In this document: in pieces, positions 33,319-42,215 of the stretch
How positions within the stretch are numbered: position 1 is the stretch's first letter
How the letters are laid out: every line of letters begins with the position of its first letter
Assembly (NCBI RefSeq): GCF_026967935.1
Contig: NZ_JAPVBL010000006.1
Location: forward strand, 110,051 to 174,050
Length of the DNA: 64,000 nucleotides
Direction of reading: 5' to 3'
Origin: Modestobacter sp. VKM Ac-2982
Lineage (GTDB): Bacteria > Actinomycetota > Actinomycetes > Mycobacteriales > Geodermatophilaceae
Program-made: the position numbers and the translations under genes
The notes under the pieces: model-generated
Databases searched by the model: none
What the model was told of the DNA's origin: nothing
The model's input: the letters and a program-made list of their open reading frames with translations, nothing else

Positions 33319-36300
33319 ATGGGCGTCTCCCCGTGCCCGCAGCACACCGCGGAAGCCGAACCGCTGGTCTCCGTGGAGCTCGACTGCGTGCCCGTGGTCG
33401 GCGAGGCGCTGGCCCGCGCCGGCGTGCCGGTCGTCGCCGTCCTCACCCTGACCGGCGCCGCCGAGCCGGTGCACGGCGTGCAGGTGACCGTCACGATCTC
33501 CACCCCCGCCGGTCCGCTGGGCGCGCCGGCCGAGGTGACCGTCGACGTCGACCCCGGCCGGACGACGGTGCTCACCGACGTCGACCTGCTGCTGGACCCG
33601 GCGGTGCTCGCCGCCGTCGCCGAGCCGGGCACCGCGACCGTCGAGGCCCGGGTCGAGCGGGACGGGCGGCTGCTCGGCTGCACCAGGACCGCGGTGCGCG
33701 TCCTGGCCGCGGGCCAGTGGCTGGCCGCGCCGGCGCCCCTGGCCCTGGAGCTGCTGGCCGCCCACGTGCAGCCGGGCTCCCCCGCGGTCGCCGGCCTGGT
33801 CGGCGCGGCCGCCGACCTGCTGCGCCAGCGCACCGGCGACCCCACGGTCGGCGGGCACCCCAAGGGCGCCGACCGCATCGACGAGACCGCCGCGGCGATC
33901 GTGGAGGCGATGCGCCGCCGGGCGATCCGCCCGCGCCCACCGGTCGCCGGCTGGGCCGACGTGCCGCAGCGGGTGCGCACCCCCGACCAGGTCCTCGACG
34001 ACCGGGCCGGCACCAGCCTGGACACCGTGCTCACCCTGGCCGCCGCGCTGGAGCACGCCGGGATCCGACCGCTGCTGTGGGTCGCCGCCGACGGCGCGAC
34101 CTGCCCCGGACACGCCTTCCTCGGCTACTGGCGCACCGAGCGCTGCGCCGAGAGCGCGGCCACCACCGAGGTCTCCGGGCTCGCCGAGCTGGTCGAGCTG
34201 GGCCAGATCGCGCTGGTCGAGACCACGATGCTGGGGATCACCGCCGAGCCGGCGACCTTCGGGGACCTGCACCGCACCGCGGCCGCCGCCTGGCTCGCCG
34301 GCGACCTGCACCGGGTGCTCGGGGTCACCGACGTGCACCGCGCCCGGCTGGACGGCGTCGCCCCGCTCCCGCTGCCCCAACTGCCCGACCACCGCCCGGC
34401 CTGGAGCGCCCCGCGCCCGAGCGCACGACCGGCCGGGACGACGGCCGCGCTGCTCGACCTGGACCGGGCCGACGGCGGCACCGTGCCGATCACCGTGCCG
34501 CCCGGCCGGCTGACCGTCCTGGCCGAACGGCTCGCCGCCGACGCCGCGCTGACGCTGGTGCCCACCGACCAGCTGGGCGCCGCCGCCCGGCGCCGCGGCA
34601 TCCGCTCGGCCCGGGACCTGCCGCCGCACCAGCTCGGTGAGCTGCTGGTCGAGCACGGCGGGCTGTACACCGGGCTGGGCTCGGCCGACTACGCCCGCCG
34701 GCTGGCTGCGCTCGCCGACCAGGCGGCCGCGCTCCTCGAGGAGACCGGCGCCGGCGACCTGCACCTGGCGCTGGGCTCGGTGACGTGGGAGCTCGACGGG
34801 CGTTCGGTGCGCTCGCCGCTGGCGCTGGTCCCGGTGCTCCTCAGCCGGGTGGCGAGCACCGGCGCCTACCGGCTCACCGCCGACCCGGCCGGGACGATCG
34901 GCCCGAACGGGCAGCTGCTGGCCGAGCTGCGCCGCCGCACCGGGGTGTCCGTGCCGGCGCTCGAGACCGACGGGGACCTCGACCTGGCCGTCGCGCTCCC
35001 GGCGCTGCGGCAGGGGCTGGCCCAGCGCGGGCTGCCGCACCGGGTCGAGCCGACCGCCGACCTCGCACTGTTGCCCGCGGCGGCCGCCCGGATCCGGCAG
35101 GACGCCGACCACCTCGGCGCCGCGGCGCTGCGCAACCCGCTGGTGCCGGTGCTGCTGCGCCCCGGCCAGCCGTTCGTCGACCCCGCGCCGGCGCCCGGCA
35201 CCGCCCTGGCCACCGACCTCACCGAGCTCGCCGCGACCCTGCCGCTGCCCGCCGACACCGACCAGCTGCGGGCGATCATCGACGCCACCGCCGGGCGGAC
35301 CTTCGTGCTCGAGGGCGCACCGGGCACCGGGAAGTCGCAGACGGTCGCCAACCTGGTCGCCGCGGCGGCCGCCGGTGGTCAGCGGGTGCTGGTCCTCGCC
35401 GCGCAGCAGTCCGTGCTGGACGCGGTGTCCCGGCGGCTGGCGGGCGTGGGGCTCGGCGGGCTGGTCACGACGCTGCGCCGTCCCGCCGACGCCCCGGCCG
35501 AGGCCGGCAGCCCGCCGGACGTCCCTCCCCTCCCCGAGGAGCTGCGGACGGCGCGGCGCGAGCTGGCCGGCTACGCCGAACGGCTGCACGCGCCCAACTC
35601 CGCCGGACTGTCGCTGTACGCCGCGCGCGCCGGGGTGCTCTCCGCGGTGCCCGGCACCCCGGCGCTGCCGCTGGCGACCACGTACGTCGCCACCGCGTCG
35701 GCCCGCACCACCGCGAAGGTGCACGAGCTGCTGACGACGCTGCCCGAGGTCGCCGCCCGCACCCGGCCGCGGCCGCGGCACCCGTGGGGCTTCCTCGACT
35801 CGGCCGACGCCGACCCCGTCGCCGTGCACACCGCGGTGCTCGCCGTCGACACGGCGCTGCGCGCGCTGCCGCCCGCCGGGCCGCTGGCACGGGTGATCGC
35901 CGCGGCCCGGACCCCGGCGGACCTGGACGCGGTCGCCACCGTGCTGTCCGGCCCGGACGTGCCGCTCGCCGCGGTCGACGCCGTCCGCACCCAGCAGTGG
36001 GCGCAGGACGTCGACGCGCTGCTCGCCGAGGTCTCCGCCTTCGTCACCGCGGCCCACCCCGGGCTCGACGTCGCCCTGCCGGAGGCGCTGGACCTGCCGC
36101 TGGCCGGGATCGCCGAGGACGCCGAGCAGGCGGCCGTCTCGGGGCGGTTCGGCCGGGCCAAGCGGCTGGCCGCGGTGCTCACCGAACTGTCCCCGTCGCT
36201 GCGACCGGACGCCCACGTCGAGCCGACCGACGTCCCACTGCTGACCGCGGAGCTGCTCCAGGTGCAGGGGGCGGCCCGCGAGCTGACCCTGCGCTGCGCG

Positions 36301-38979
36301 TCGGTGGCCGGGCTGGCGGTGCCGTGGAACTGGAACCCGCTGACCGACCCGCTGCTGGTCGAGCGGCAGGTGGCCGCGTTGAACCGGATCGGCGCCGCGC
36401 TGGACGGCGACCCGGCCTTCACTCCCCCGCTGCGCCGCTTCCTGGACACTGCACCGGCGCCGGATCCGACCCGGTCGGTGGCCGTCCGGAAGCTGCGGGC
36501 GGCACTGACCGCCCTGCCCGCGGCCTGCCTGAGCTCGCTCGACCAGCTCCTCGCCTGGGCGGGGGACACCGGGATCGTGCGGCTGTGGGAGGCGACCCAG
36601 GACGAGCGGGCCGTCGAGGAGTTCGGCGTTCCCTCGCTCGGTCACTGGCTGGACCTGCTGCGACACCTGCACCTGCTGGAGGCCGCCGGGCTGGCCGAGG
36701 CGCGCGCCGCGCTGCTGGCCGGGGCGGTGCCGGCCGACGGCGCCGTCGCCGCCTTCGACCGTGGCGTGGCCGAGGCGTCGTTCGCCGAGCGGTCGGCGGC
36801 CGGCGGGCTCGGTGCGTCCGACGCGCGGGCGGCGGAGCAGGCGGTCCGACGGGCGCTCACGGCCGCGGCGGAGACCCGGGCCCAGGCGGCTGCGGCCCTC
36901 GCGGCGGGCGACCGGGCCACTGCCGTGCTGGCCACCCCGGACGCCGTGGCCCGCTTCCTGCCCGCGACCGCCGGCTCGTTCGACCTGGTGGTGGTCGAGG
37001 ACGCCTCGTCGCTGCGGGTCGCCGACGCCCTCGGTGCGCTGGGCCGCGCGAGCGCGGCGGTCGTGGTCGGCGACCGCCAGCAGCTGCCGCCGCGCGCCGC
37101 GGTCGACGAGGCCGCCGACGAGGGGCTGCTGGCCGCCTGCCTGCGGGCCGGGGTGCCCCGGCGCGAGCTGACCTGGCACCACCGCAGCGCCGACGAGTCG
37201 CTGGTCGCCTTCACGAACGCCGTCGGCTACGGCTCCCGGCTCATGACGGTGCCCGGCCCACCGGCCGGACCGGCGATCTCGCTGGTGCGGGTGGACGGCG
37301 TCTTCCTGCGCGCCGGCGAGCAGCGTGGGACCAACCCGGCCGAGGCGGAGGCGGTGGTCGCGGAGCTGCGGCAGCGGTTCGCGGCGTCGCCGGAGGCGGT
37401 GCCGTCGGTGGCCGTGCTGACCCTGCACGGACCGCAGCGCCGGCTGATCGAGGGCCTGTTGCGGGTGGGCCGGGACCGGGCGGCCGAGGCGCTGGACCGG
37501 GGCGAGCTGCGGGTCCGGGAGGTGGAGGCGGCGCAGGGCGAGGAGGCCGACGTCGTCCTGCTGTCGCTCGGGTGCGCGGCCGACGAGCGCGGCTGCCTGC
37601 CGCTGGACCTGGGGCCGCTGAACCGGGCCGGCGGTGAGCGGCGGCTGACCGTGGCGGTGACCCGCGCGCGCCGGCAGGTGGTGGTCTTCGCGTCGTTCGC
37701 GCCGTCGCTGCTGCGGCCGACGACGACGGCGCAGCCGGGCGTGCGCCGGCTGCGGGGCTGGCTGGAGCAGGCCCTGCACGGCGTGGGCGCGGTCCCGCGG
37801 AGCGCCGTGCCGACGCGCGACCCGCACCGCGAGGAGGTCGCAGCGGCGCTGCGGGGCCGCGGGCTGGTGGTGCGCACCGACGTCGGGCTCTCCCGGTTCC
37901 GGGTCGACCTGACCGTGGCCCGGCCGGAGGCGCCGGAGCGGCCGGTGCTGGCCGTGCTGCTGGACGGTCCCGCGTGGGCGCAGCGGGCGACGGTGGACCG
38001 CGAGCTTGCGTACCAGGAGCTGCAAGGCTGGCCGGCGGTGGAGCGGGTGTGGCTGCCGGAGTGGCTGGCCGAGTGGGAGACGGTGCTCGACCGGCTGGTC
38101 ACCGCGGTGGCGGAGGTGGCTCCGGTGGAGCCGCTGCTGCCGCCGCTGCCGGCCCCGGTGGCCGCGGTCGACGAGCCGGTGGAGGAGATCGACCCCTTCG
38201 ACCCGGACGCTCCCGACGACCTGGACGAGGTGTCGACGGCGGAGCCGGTGCGCTGCGCGGCGCACCCGGTGGTGACGCCGGCGCTGCTCGCCGGCGAGGT
38301 GCCGTTCCGGCCGTGGACGCCGAAGCCGATGGGCGAGCCGCGGATGCTGCGGCAGCTGGAGAACCCGGAGGCGGCCCGGCTGGTGCGGCGGGTGCTGGCG
38401 GCGGGGATCCGGGCGGAGGGGCCGGTCCACCGGGAACGGCTGGCCCGGCTGACCGCGTCGGCGTTCGGGGTGCCTCGGGTGAACGCGGCCCGGATGGAGT
38501 CGATCCTGGCGCTGCTGCCCGAGCCCGGTGCGGAGTTCCTGTGGCCGGCCACGTCGGACCGGACCCCGCCGGACCTGGCGGCGTGGACGACGTTCCGGCG
38601 GCAGGCATCGAGCACCGACCGGGCGCTGGAGCACGTGCCGCCGGAGGAGATCGGCAACGCGATGGTGGCGCTGTGCCGGTCGGTGGCCGGGATGACGCGC
38701 GACGACCTGTTCCAGCAGACACTGGCGGTGTTCGGGCACCGCCGCCGGCACCCGGTCCTGATGCCGCTGCTGGAGGTGGCGCTCGCGCAGGCGGTGCGCG
38801 CCGGCCGGATCACCCGGCAGGGCGCCGGTCAGTGGCTGACCGCGGTGGCCGACGGCGATGCGGACCTGCAGGCCGTCCCCACCCCACCTGTCCCGGTCAG
38901 CGCCGCGGTGCCGGAAGGGCTCGCGGCGCCGGAAGGGATCGCGGCGCCGGAAGGCCTCGACCAGCCCGTCGCCGGGTGA
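33319..38979 (+). CDS. Giant DUF4011/SF1 helicase/nuclease-like/DUF3320 protein
   Basis: A 1886-residue cytoplasmic protein. In order: a β-sandwich-like N-terminus (to about 140), a transglutaminase-like region (about 215-275) in which the expected GTCLD reads GTSLD but GHAFLGYW is kept, a DUF4011-like region (about 420-620), an SF1 helicase with Walker A GAPGTGKS (666-673), motif II VVEDASS (about 1227-1228), motif III GDRQQLPP, motif V EAAQGEEADVV and motif VI AVTRARR, a Vsr/PD-(D/E)XK-like domain (about 1510-1590) and DUF3320 (about 1655-1840). The tail repeats PEG(L/I)AA. Motif II is Glu-Asp rather than Asp-Glu, and the nuclease core reads AVLLDGPAW where relatives have IECDG. Related DUF4011-helicase-Vsr proteins are reported in phage defence; several sites here look degenerate. 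Confidence 0.8.
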   Translation: MGVSPCPQHTAEAEPLVSVELDCVPVVGEALARAGVPVVAVLTLTGAAEPVHGVQVTVTISTPAGPLGAPAEVTVDVDPGRTTVLTDVDLLLDPAVLAAVAEPGTATVEARVERDGRLLGCTRTAVRVLAAGQWLAAPAPLALELLAAHVQPGSPAVAGLVGAAADLLRQRTGDPTVGGHPKGADRIDETAAAIVEAMRRRAIRPRPPVAGWADVPQRVRTPDQVLDDRAGTSLDTVLTLAAALEHAGIRPLLWVAADGATCPGHAFLGYWRTERCAESAATTEVSGLAELVELGQIALVETTMLGITAEPATFGDLHRTAAAAWLAGDLHRVLGVTDVHRARLDGVAPLPLPQLPDHRPAWSAPRPSARPAGTTAALLDLDRADGGTVPITVPPGRLTVLAERLAADAALTLVPTDQLGAAARRRGIRSARDLPPHQLGELLVEHGGLYTGLGSADYARRLAALADQAAALLEETGAGDLHLALGSVTWELDGRSVRSPLALVPVLLSRVASTGAYRLTADPAGTIGPNGQLLAELRRRTGVSVPALETDGDLDLAVALPALRQGLAQRGLPHRVEPTADLALLPAAAARIRQDADHLGAAALRNPLVPVLLRPGQPFVDPAPAPGTALATDLTELAATLPLPADTDQLRAIIDATAGRTFVLEGAPGTGKSQTVANLVAAAAAGGQRVLVLAAQQSVLDAVSRRLAGVGLGGLVTTLRRPADAPAEAGSPPDVPPLPEELRTARRELAGYAERLHAPNSAGLSLYAARAGVLSAVPGTPALPLATTYVATASARTTAKVHELLTTLPEVAARTRPRPRHPWGFLDSADADPVAVHTAVLAVDTALRALPPAGPLARVIAAARTPADLDAVATVLSGPDVPLAAVDAVRTQQWAQDVDALLAEVSAFVTAAHPGLDVALPEALDLPLAGIAEDAEQAAVSGRFGRAKRLAAVLTELSPSLRPDAHVEPTDVPLLTAELLQVQGAARELTLRCASVAGLAVPWNWNPLTDPLLVERQVAALNRIGAALDGDPAFTPPLRRFLDTAPAPDPTRSVAVRKLRAALTALPAACLSSLDQLLAWAGDTGIVRLWEATQDERAVEEFGVPSLGHWLDLLRHLHLLEAAGLAEARAALLAGAVPADGAVAAFDRGVAEASFAERSAAGGLGASDARAAEQAVRRALTAAAETRAQAAAALAAGDRATAVLATPDAVARFLPATAGSFDLVVVEDASSLRVADALGALGRASAAVVVGDRQQLPPRAAVDEAADEGLLAACLRAGVPRRELTWHHRSADESLVAFTNAVGYGSRLMTVPGPPAGPAISLVRVDGVFLRAGEQRGTNPAEAEAVVAELRQRFAASPEAVPSVAVLTLHGPQRRLIEGLLRVGRDRAAEALDRGELRVREVEAAQGEEADVVLLSLGCAADERGCLPLDLGPLNRAGGERRLTVAVTRARRQVVVFASFAPSLLRPTTTAQPGVRRLRGWLEQALHGVGAVPRSAVPTRDPHREEVAAALRGRGLVVRTDVGLSRFRVDLTVARPEAPERPVLAVLLDGPAWAQRATVDRELAYQELQGWPAVERVWLPEWLAEWETVLDRLVTAVAEVAPVEPLLPPLPAPVAAVDEPVEEIDPFDPDAPDDLDEVSTAEPVRCAAHPVVTPALLAGEVPFRPWTPKPMGEPRMLRQLENPEAARLVRRVLAAGIRAEGPVHRERLARLTASAFGVPRVNAARMESILALLPEPGAEFLWPATSDRTPPDLAAWTTFRRQASSTDRALEHVPPEEIGNAMVALCRSVAGMTRDDLFQQTLAVFGHRRRHPVLMPLLEVALAQAVRAGRITRQGAGQWLTAVADGDADLQAVPTPPVPVSAAVPEGLAAPEGIAAPEGLDQPVAG

Positions 38980-38992
38980 CCTGATCCGGCAG

Positions 38993-39043
38993 CCGGGCAA
39001 CTCCGGTCGCCGGGCAACTCCGGTCGCCGGACAACTCGGGTAG
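38993..39043. repeat. Three tandem 17-base repeats
   Basis: CCGGGCAACTCCGGTCG twice, then the variant CCGGACAACTCGGGTAG, just after the helicase stop codon. No function is apparent. Confidence 0.8.
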
Positions 39044-39072
39044 CCGGGCGACGTGACGGCCGCACGCGCGCA

Positions 39073-39111
39073 CCGGTAGCCGGCCACGGTGGGACCGTGG
39101 CCGGCTACCGG
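39073..39111. terminator. Bidirectional terminator hairpin
   Basis: Perfect 17-base arms (39073-39089, 39095-39111) with a TGGGA loop, between the convergent helicase and HNH genes. Confidence 0.85.
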
Positions 39112-39122
39112 GACCGGGCCGA

Positions 39123-40323
39123 TCAGTGCGCCAGTGCTCCGATGAGGATCTCGGTGCCGTCGGGCCGGTAGGTGCGCCATCGACCGCCGGGATCTCGCTC
39201 CACCCGGAACCCGTGGTGGACCTTCGTGTGGTGCCGTTCGCACAACAGGGCTGAGTTCTGCAGCGACGTCTCCCCGCCGTGCAGCCAGTGGATGAGGTGG
39301 TGGACGTCGCACCACCATGACGGGGCACCGCAGCCGGCGAACACGCAGGACTTGTCCCGCCGTTCCACCGCCTTGCGCAGGCCCGGGGTGACCACCCGGT
39401 GATCTCTCCCGAGATCCAGCGGCACGCCATCGGGGCCCATCACGATCCGGGAGATGCTGCCGTCACACGCCAGGTAACGGGCCCGGGCCGCAGAGATCGT
39501 CGCCCCGAACCCCATCTCCGCAGCAGCGGCACCGGTCGCCGGATCGACCAGGTCGTCCAGGTCGATGCCCACCACCACGTGCGGCTTCACCGTTCGCAGG
39601 ATCGGCAGGTTCCCCGACGCCAGCTGGTTGTCACACAGCTGCACGAAGGCATCGCCGCTCTGCTGGGCCCGGGTGCGCTCATCGCCCTTGGGCCGGTCGG
39701 CCTTCACGATCGACTCGATCGCCGCCTGCACCTTCTCCCCACCCACCGCATCCAGCTCCAACCGGCCGGTCACACTCCCATCGGCGTGCTTGACCATCGT
39801 GAACCGACGACCCTCCGTCGGATCCGGCTCCGGACCGTCGGGGTCCAGGGCGGTCGAAGGCCTGCACCGCGGCGGCCAGCGACTCGTGCGGGGACTCCGT
39901 GGCCACCCGCGCCCACACCTGGTCGAAGGCACCCAGGTCGATGCCCTGCTCCTCGGCCCGGGCCACCTCACCCGCCCCGACCTTCTCCGCCACCACGTTC
40001 ACCTGCGCCGCCGTGATCTCACCGCCGGCGAACCCGGCCGCCAGCGCCGGGAAGTGCTCCAACACCCGCCCCGACCGCACGATCCGCGACGCCTCCGTCT
40101 GCGACAACCGGGCGTGCCCGATCAACCACGACCGCATCGACTTCAACCCGTCGTGCTCCCAGGCCTGCGTCAGCTCTGCGTGCCGCACCGTGCGGGTCAA
40201 CTCCGCCGCGACCCGATTGCCGAGCTGCACCAGCATTGCCGTCCGGTCCAACACCTGCCCGTCGGTGAGCCCGTGCAGGTCATCGGCCGCCAAGGCATCC
40301 AGAGCCGACTGGAACTCGCTCAT
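39123..40323 (-). pseudogene. DUF222-HNH endonuclease, frameshifted
   Basis: The N-terminal half (DUF222; begins MSEFQSALDALAADDL at ATG 40323) is intact up to about LAAAVQAFDR. The frame then shifts, and the C-terminal half continues in another frame as LDPDGPEPDPTEGRR through an HNH domain: CVFAGCGAP, DVHHLIHW, LLCERHHTKVHHG. The break lies at a run of three G on the plus strand (39848-39850); removing one base would join CGC and CTG in frame. HNH residues are all present, so the damage may be recent or a sequencing error. DUF222-HNH genes are multicopy in actinobacteria and their role is unclear. No good alternative start precedes the second half. Confidence 0.8.
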
Positions 40324-40835
40324 GACACCTTCCGACCGGTTCGAACGTGTGTACGAATACTACCGCCGAAGAAGGACTCCCACAATGCGAATCCACAGGT
40401 CAGGCGCTTGTCCACAGATCACCCTGACCCCTTGACGCGAGCCGGTCCGACACACCAGCACGCCGCTCGAACTCCACCACGGTCGACGAGCCAGCAGCCC
40501 ACGCCGGTCTCCCCGGTCGCGACCGGACTCCAACGGCGGGCGTCGCGACAACCCCCGACGTCGGCGTGATGCGCCGAGCACGGACGGTGCACACCCGCCG
40601 GTCCAGCCGAAATCGGCTTGCGACCGGGAACAGCCGATCCGAGCCGTCGTCGCACGCACCACCCTCCGGCGTTGCCCGACGTCACGTCGGCGAGTCGCCC
40701 GAGTCGCCCGGGCGTGTTGCGGCCCCACGGGGTGTCGGAACCGCGACAGGCGGCACTTTGTGACGAATCCATGACGGACCTACCGTCATCCGCGCCCGCC
40801 GGTCCCTGAGTCACCACACGGTGACACCGGCGAGC
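40324..40835. other. Intergenic region before the riboswitch, no gene seen
   Basis: About 510 bases without a convincing coding frame. It must contain the promoter of the riboswitch transcript and that of the HNH gene; I cannot point to clear boxes. Confidence 0.5.
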
Positions 40836-40984
40836 ACCGCCGAACCGGGCACCCGCTGCGACGTCGCAGCGAACGCCCGGACCGGGGACCCACCGCAGTT
40901 CTGGGGTGAAGCGCGACGGCATGCGAGTGCCGGAGCGCCGGGCGAGTTCCCCGCCCGAACCCGTCAGCTAACTCGGTAGGCGGT
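40836..40984 (+). promoter_or_regulatory. c-di-AMP riboswitch (ydaO/yuaA type)
   Basis: The leader of the NlpC/P60 gene contains the conserved blocks of the actinobacterial c-di-AMP riboswitch: CGGGGACCCACCGCAG (about 40883-40898), CTGGGGTGAA (40901-40910) and CGAACCCGTCAGCTAACTC (40956 on) followed by GGTAGGCGGT. The closing stem is ACCGCC (40836-40841) with GGCGGT (40979-40984). The class typically switches off wall hydrolase genes when c-di-AMP is high. The ribosome site AAGGAG (40995-41000) lies shortly after it. Confidence 0.85.
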
Positions 40985-41012
40985 CGAGGAGAACAAGGAG
41001 AACCCGTCGTCC

Positions 41013-41549
41013 ATGACGACCACTCGCACGTCCCCTGCCCGTCGTCCCTCTCGCTCCGGTCGCCGGGCACTGATCGCGCTGTTCGCCAGCGCCGGCGTCG
41101 CCCTCACCCCGATGGCCGCCCAGGCCTCCGTCGGTGGCGGTGGCGCACCCGCCGCAGCCCCCGTCGCAGCTGCGGCCGCCCCGGTCGCGGCGCCGAACGC
41201 AGCTGCTCAGATCATCGTCGACACGGCGCTCGCCCAGCAGGGCAAGCCCTACGTCTGGGCCGGCGCCGGTCCGAACGTCTACGACTGCTCGGGGCTGACC
41301 CAGTACTCCTACGCGGCCGCCGGCATCACGCTGCCGCACTCCTCCCGCATGCAGTCGACGATGGGCGTCCCGGTGGCCCGCGCCGACCTGCAGCCCGGTG
41401 ACCTGGTCTTCTTCTACGACCCGGTGGGTCACGTCGGCATCTACATCGGCAACGGGCTGATGGTGCACGCGCCGACCGCAGGGGACGTCGTCCGCACCAT
41501 CAACGTCGACACCATGTGGGGCTACAACTCCGCGCGTCGTCTGGTCTGA
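41013..41549 (+). CDS. Secreted NlpC/P60 peptidoglycan endopeptidase
   Basis: A 178-residue exported protein: a signal peptide (SGRRALIALFASAGVALTP, cleavage near AAQA), a short Ala/Pro linker, and an NlpC/P60 domain. The catalytic Cys is in YDCSGLT (about residue 92), the His in GHVGIYIG and the third polar residue in MVHAPT. It cuts peptide cross-links or stems in peptidoglycan. There is no LysM or SH3 binding domain. Expression is probably governed by the c-di-AMP riboswitch directly upstream, linking wall turnover to osmotic state. Confidence 0.9.
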   Translation: MTTTRTSPARRPSRSGRRALIALFASAGVALTPMAAQASVGGGGAPAAAPVAAAAAPVAAPNAAAQIIVDTALAQQGKPYVWAGAGPNVYDCSGLTQYSYAAAGITLPHSSRMQSTMGVPVARADLQPGDLVFFYDPVGHVGIYIGNGLMVHAPTAGDVVRTINVDTMWGYNSARRLV

Positions 41550-41694
41550 CGTCGCCGGGGGTGTTGCGACCCCGTGACGATCGGCGGTGCCCCTTGCCTC
41601 GTGTCTCCCCGACCGCGACGTTGGGACGTGCGAGGTAGCGAGTCCCGGCCCCGTACGGCCCGGTCGCCCGCAGGGGCGGCCGACGAACTGCCGG

Positions 41695-41724
41695 AGGGTG
41701 TGGCGCAGTGCCGCGCCACACCCT
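41695..41724. terminator. Hairpin between nlpC/P60 and the HesB-like gene
   Basis: Perfect 12-base arms AGGGTGTGGCGC (41695-41706) and complement (41713-41724), loop AGTGCC. It lies 146 bases after the NlpC/P60 stop and 45 bases before the next start, so it could be a terminator or an attenuator of the second gene. Confidence 0.6.
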
Positions 41725-41768
41725 TCCGCAGCTGGTCAGGGCACCAGACACGAGAGGAAACCTCACCG

Positions 41769-42053
41769 ATGCTCACGTTGACCCCCCAGGCAGCAACCGC
41801 GATCCGCGGGATCCTCGACCAGTCCGAGACCCCCGAGCAGGGCGGCCTGCGGATCGCCAACGACCCGACCGCCCAGTCGCTCGCGCTGAGCCTGGCCGCC
41901 GTGCCGGCCGAGGACGACCAGGTGCTGGACCAGTCCGGCGCCCGGGTGTTCCTGGACGAGAAGGCTGCGACGGTCCTCGACGACAAGGTCCTGGACGCGC
42001 AGCCCGACCCGACCGGCAAGGTCCAGTTCGGGATCGCTGAGTCCAGCGCCTGA
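41769..42053 (+). CDS. HesB/IscA-like small protein without cysteines
   Basis: A 94-residue protein starting MLTLTPQAATAIRGIL, which aligns with the N-terminal helix of A-type Fe-S carrier proteins; the later RVFLDEKAATVLDDKVLDA matches their central strand-turn. The three cysteines that bind Fe-S clusters in IscA/HesB are all absent; the protein has none. It is therefore unlikely to carry a cluster and may have another role, as in the actinobacterial proteins annotated as HesB-like adhesins. ATG 41769 follows GAGGAAA. Two hairpins lie downstream. Confidence 0.7.
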   Translation: MLTLTPQAATAIRGILDQSETPEQGGLRIANDPTAQSLALSLAAVPAEDDQVLDQSGARVFLDEKAATVLDDKVLDAQPDPTGKVQFGIAESSA

Positions 42054-42070
42054 GCTCCCCCGGCACGACC

Positions 42071-42110
42071 ACGTCCGCCCCGTTCCGGTCCGCCGGAGCG
42101 GGGCGGACGT
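42071..42110. terminator. Terminator hairpin 1 after the HesB-like gene
   Basis: Perfect 12-base arms ACGTCCGCCCCG (42071-42082) and complement (42099-42110). Confidence 0.75.
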
Positions 42111-42131
42111 CGTCTGCGGCCCCGACGTACG

Positions 42132-42169
42132 CGAACGCCCCGCTCTCCCGAGGGAGGACGGGGCGTTCG
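42132..42169. terminator. Terminator hairpin 2, facing the 5'-nucleotidase gene
   Basis: Perfect 11-base arms CGAACGCCCCG (42132-42142) and complement (42159-42169), between convergent genes; probably serves the minus-strand gene. Confidence 0.7.
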
Positions 42170-42215
42170 TCGGTCCGGAGAGGCCGGGGGCGTGATCCCG
42201 GCACCTCCGTGGGGA

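Noticed and set aside
33256-39318. A very long open frame antisense to the giant helicase
   Set aside because: It is low-complexity (Arg, Gly, Gln, His-rich) and lacks motifs; high-GC codon bias opens antisense frames. The plus-strand protein has clear domains.
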